Assembly: GCA_938010745.1 (NCBI GenBank)
Contig: CALLVF010000042.1
Coordinates: forward strand, 1 to 6,497
Direction: 5' to 3'
Source of the DNA: an uncultured Patescibacteria group bacterium
GTDB taxonomy: Bacteria > Patescibacteriota > Microgenomatia > UBA1406 > GWC2-37-13
DNA length: 6,497 bases
Shown: piece by piece, positions 6,360-6,497 of the stretch
Layout of the letters: the number at the start of each line of letters is the position of its first letter
Numbering within the stretch: the first letter of the stretch is position 1
Position numbers and translations under genes: made by a program
Notes under the pieces: generated by a model
What the model was told of the DNA's origin: nothing
The model's database searches: none
What the model saw: only the letters and a program-made list of their open reading frames with translations

Positions 6360-6497
6360 TCTTTTTTTTCGTAAACTCTCATAGAGATCTTTTTTTGTGT
6401 TGTCATAAAGTTTTTTTTAGGCAATAAGCATTAGTATTTGATAGTTTGAATTTAGATTATTTTTATTATCAAAAATTTCTTTGCTAATATTTTCCAC
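6210..6497 (-). pseudogene. Possible interrupted gene: one frame with a single internal TAA, cut by window edge
   Basis: From the right edge to 6210 one minus-strand frame reads through 96 codons with a single internal stop, TAA at 6419-6417, next to a run of eight A residues. Before it are 26 open codons ending in QILMLIA; after it are 68 open codons beginning KKLYDNTKKDLYESLRKK. The composition (Lys/Asn-rich, alternating hydrophobic residues) looks alike on both sides, and the other two frames upstream of the stop close quickly, so a homopolymer frameshift does not explain the break. A nonsense mutation is one reading. The other is that an upstream gene truly ends at 6417 and the downstream frame is independent. 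No family was recognised. It is an alternative to the 49-residue ORF, not an addition. Confidence 0.35.

Noticed and set aside
6411..6418. A homopolymer indel as the cause of the broken frame at the right edge
   Set aside because: The frame upstream of the TAA is the same as the one downstream, and the two alternative upstream frames contain early stops, so adding or removing an A would not restore a longer frame.

Overview
The window is A+T-rich and densely coded, and reads with the standard bacterial code. The best guess for its source is a Candidate Phyla Radiation (Patescibacteria) genome, perhaps Microgenomates. The reasons are the base composition, the near absence of Shine-Dalgarno motifs before the start codons, and a large secreted Cys-rich protein with a Pro/Thr linker and carboxypeptidase-regulatory-like beta domains, an architecture I associate with that group. 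This placement is an inference from style, not from a marker gene.

Layout, left to right. Positions 1-724 (minus) hold the N-terminal 241 residues of a multi-spanning polysaccharide flippase that runs off the left edge. Positions 725-836 are a divergent promoter region with a TATAAT box for each direction. Positions 837-1823 (plus) encode GDP-mannose 4,6-dehydratase (gmd). It meets the next gene tail to tail with 5 bp between the stops, and a perfect 10-bp inverted repeat spans both gene ends as a likely shared terminator. Positions 1829-4031 (minus) are a two-gene operon: SDR-type L-threonine 3-dehydrogenase (tdh, upstream), then glycine C-acetyltransferase (kbl), overlapping by about 11 bp. 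Positions 4106-6196 (minus) encode a 696-residue exported protein of unknown role. Positions 6210-6497 (minus) hold the end of another reading frame, interrupted by one in-frame TAA and cut by the right edge.

Functionally, the flippase and Gmd fit a surface-glycan locus: Gmd makes GDP-4-keto-6-deoxymannose, a precursor of fucose, rhamnose or perosamine type sugars, and the flippase moves lipid-linked glycan across the membrane. The tdh-kbl pair is the classic two-step route from threonine to glycine and acetyl-CoA. The large protein is probably displayed at or released from the cell surface.

I did not find a clearly new defence, mobile or RNA system. The points most worth a second look are the interrupted frame at the right edge, the threonine-catabolic operon in a probably reduced genome, the mosaic exported protein with its repeat-built linker, the shared terminator, and the scarcity of ribosome-binding sites.
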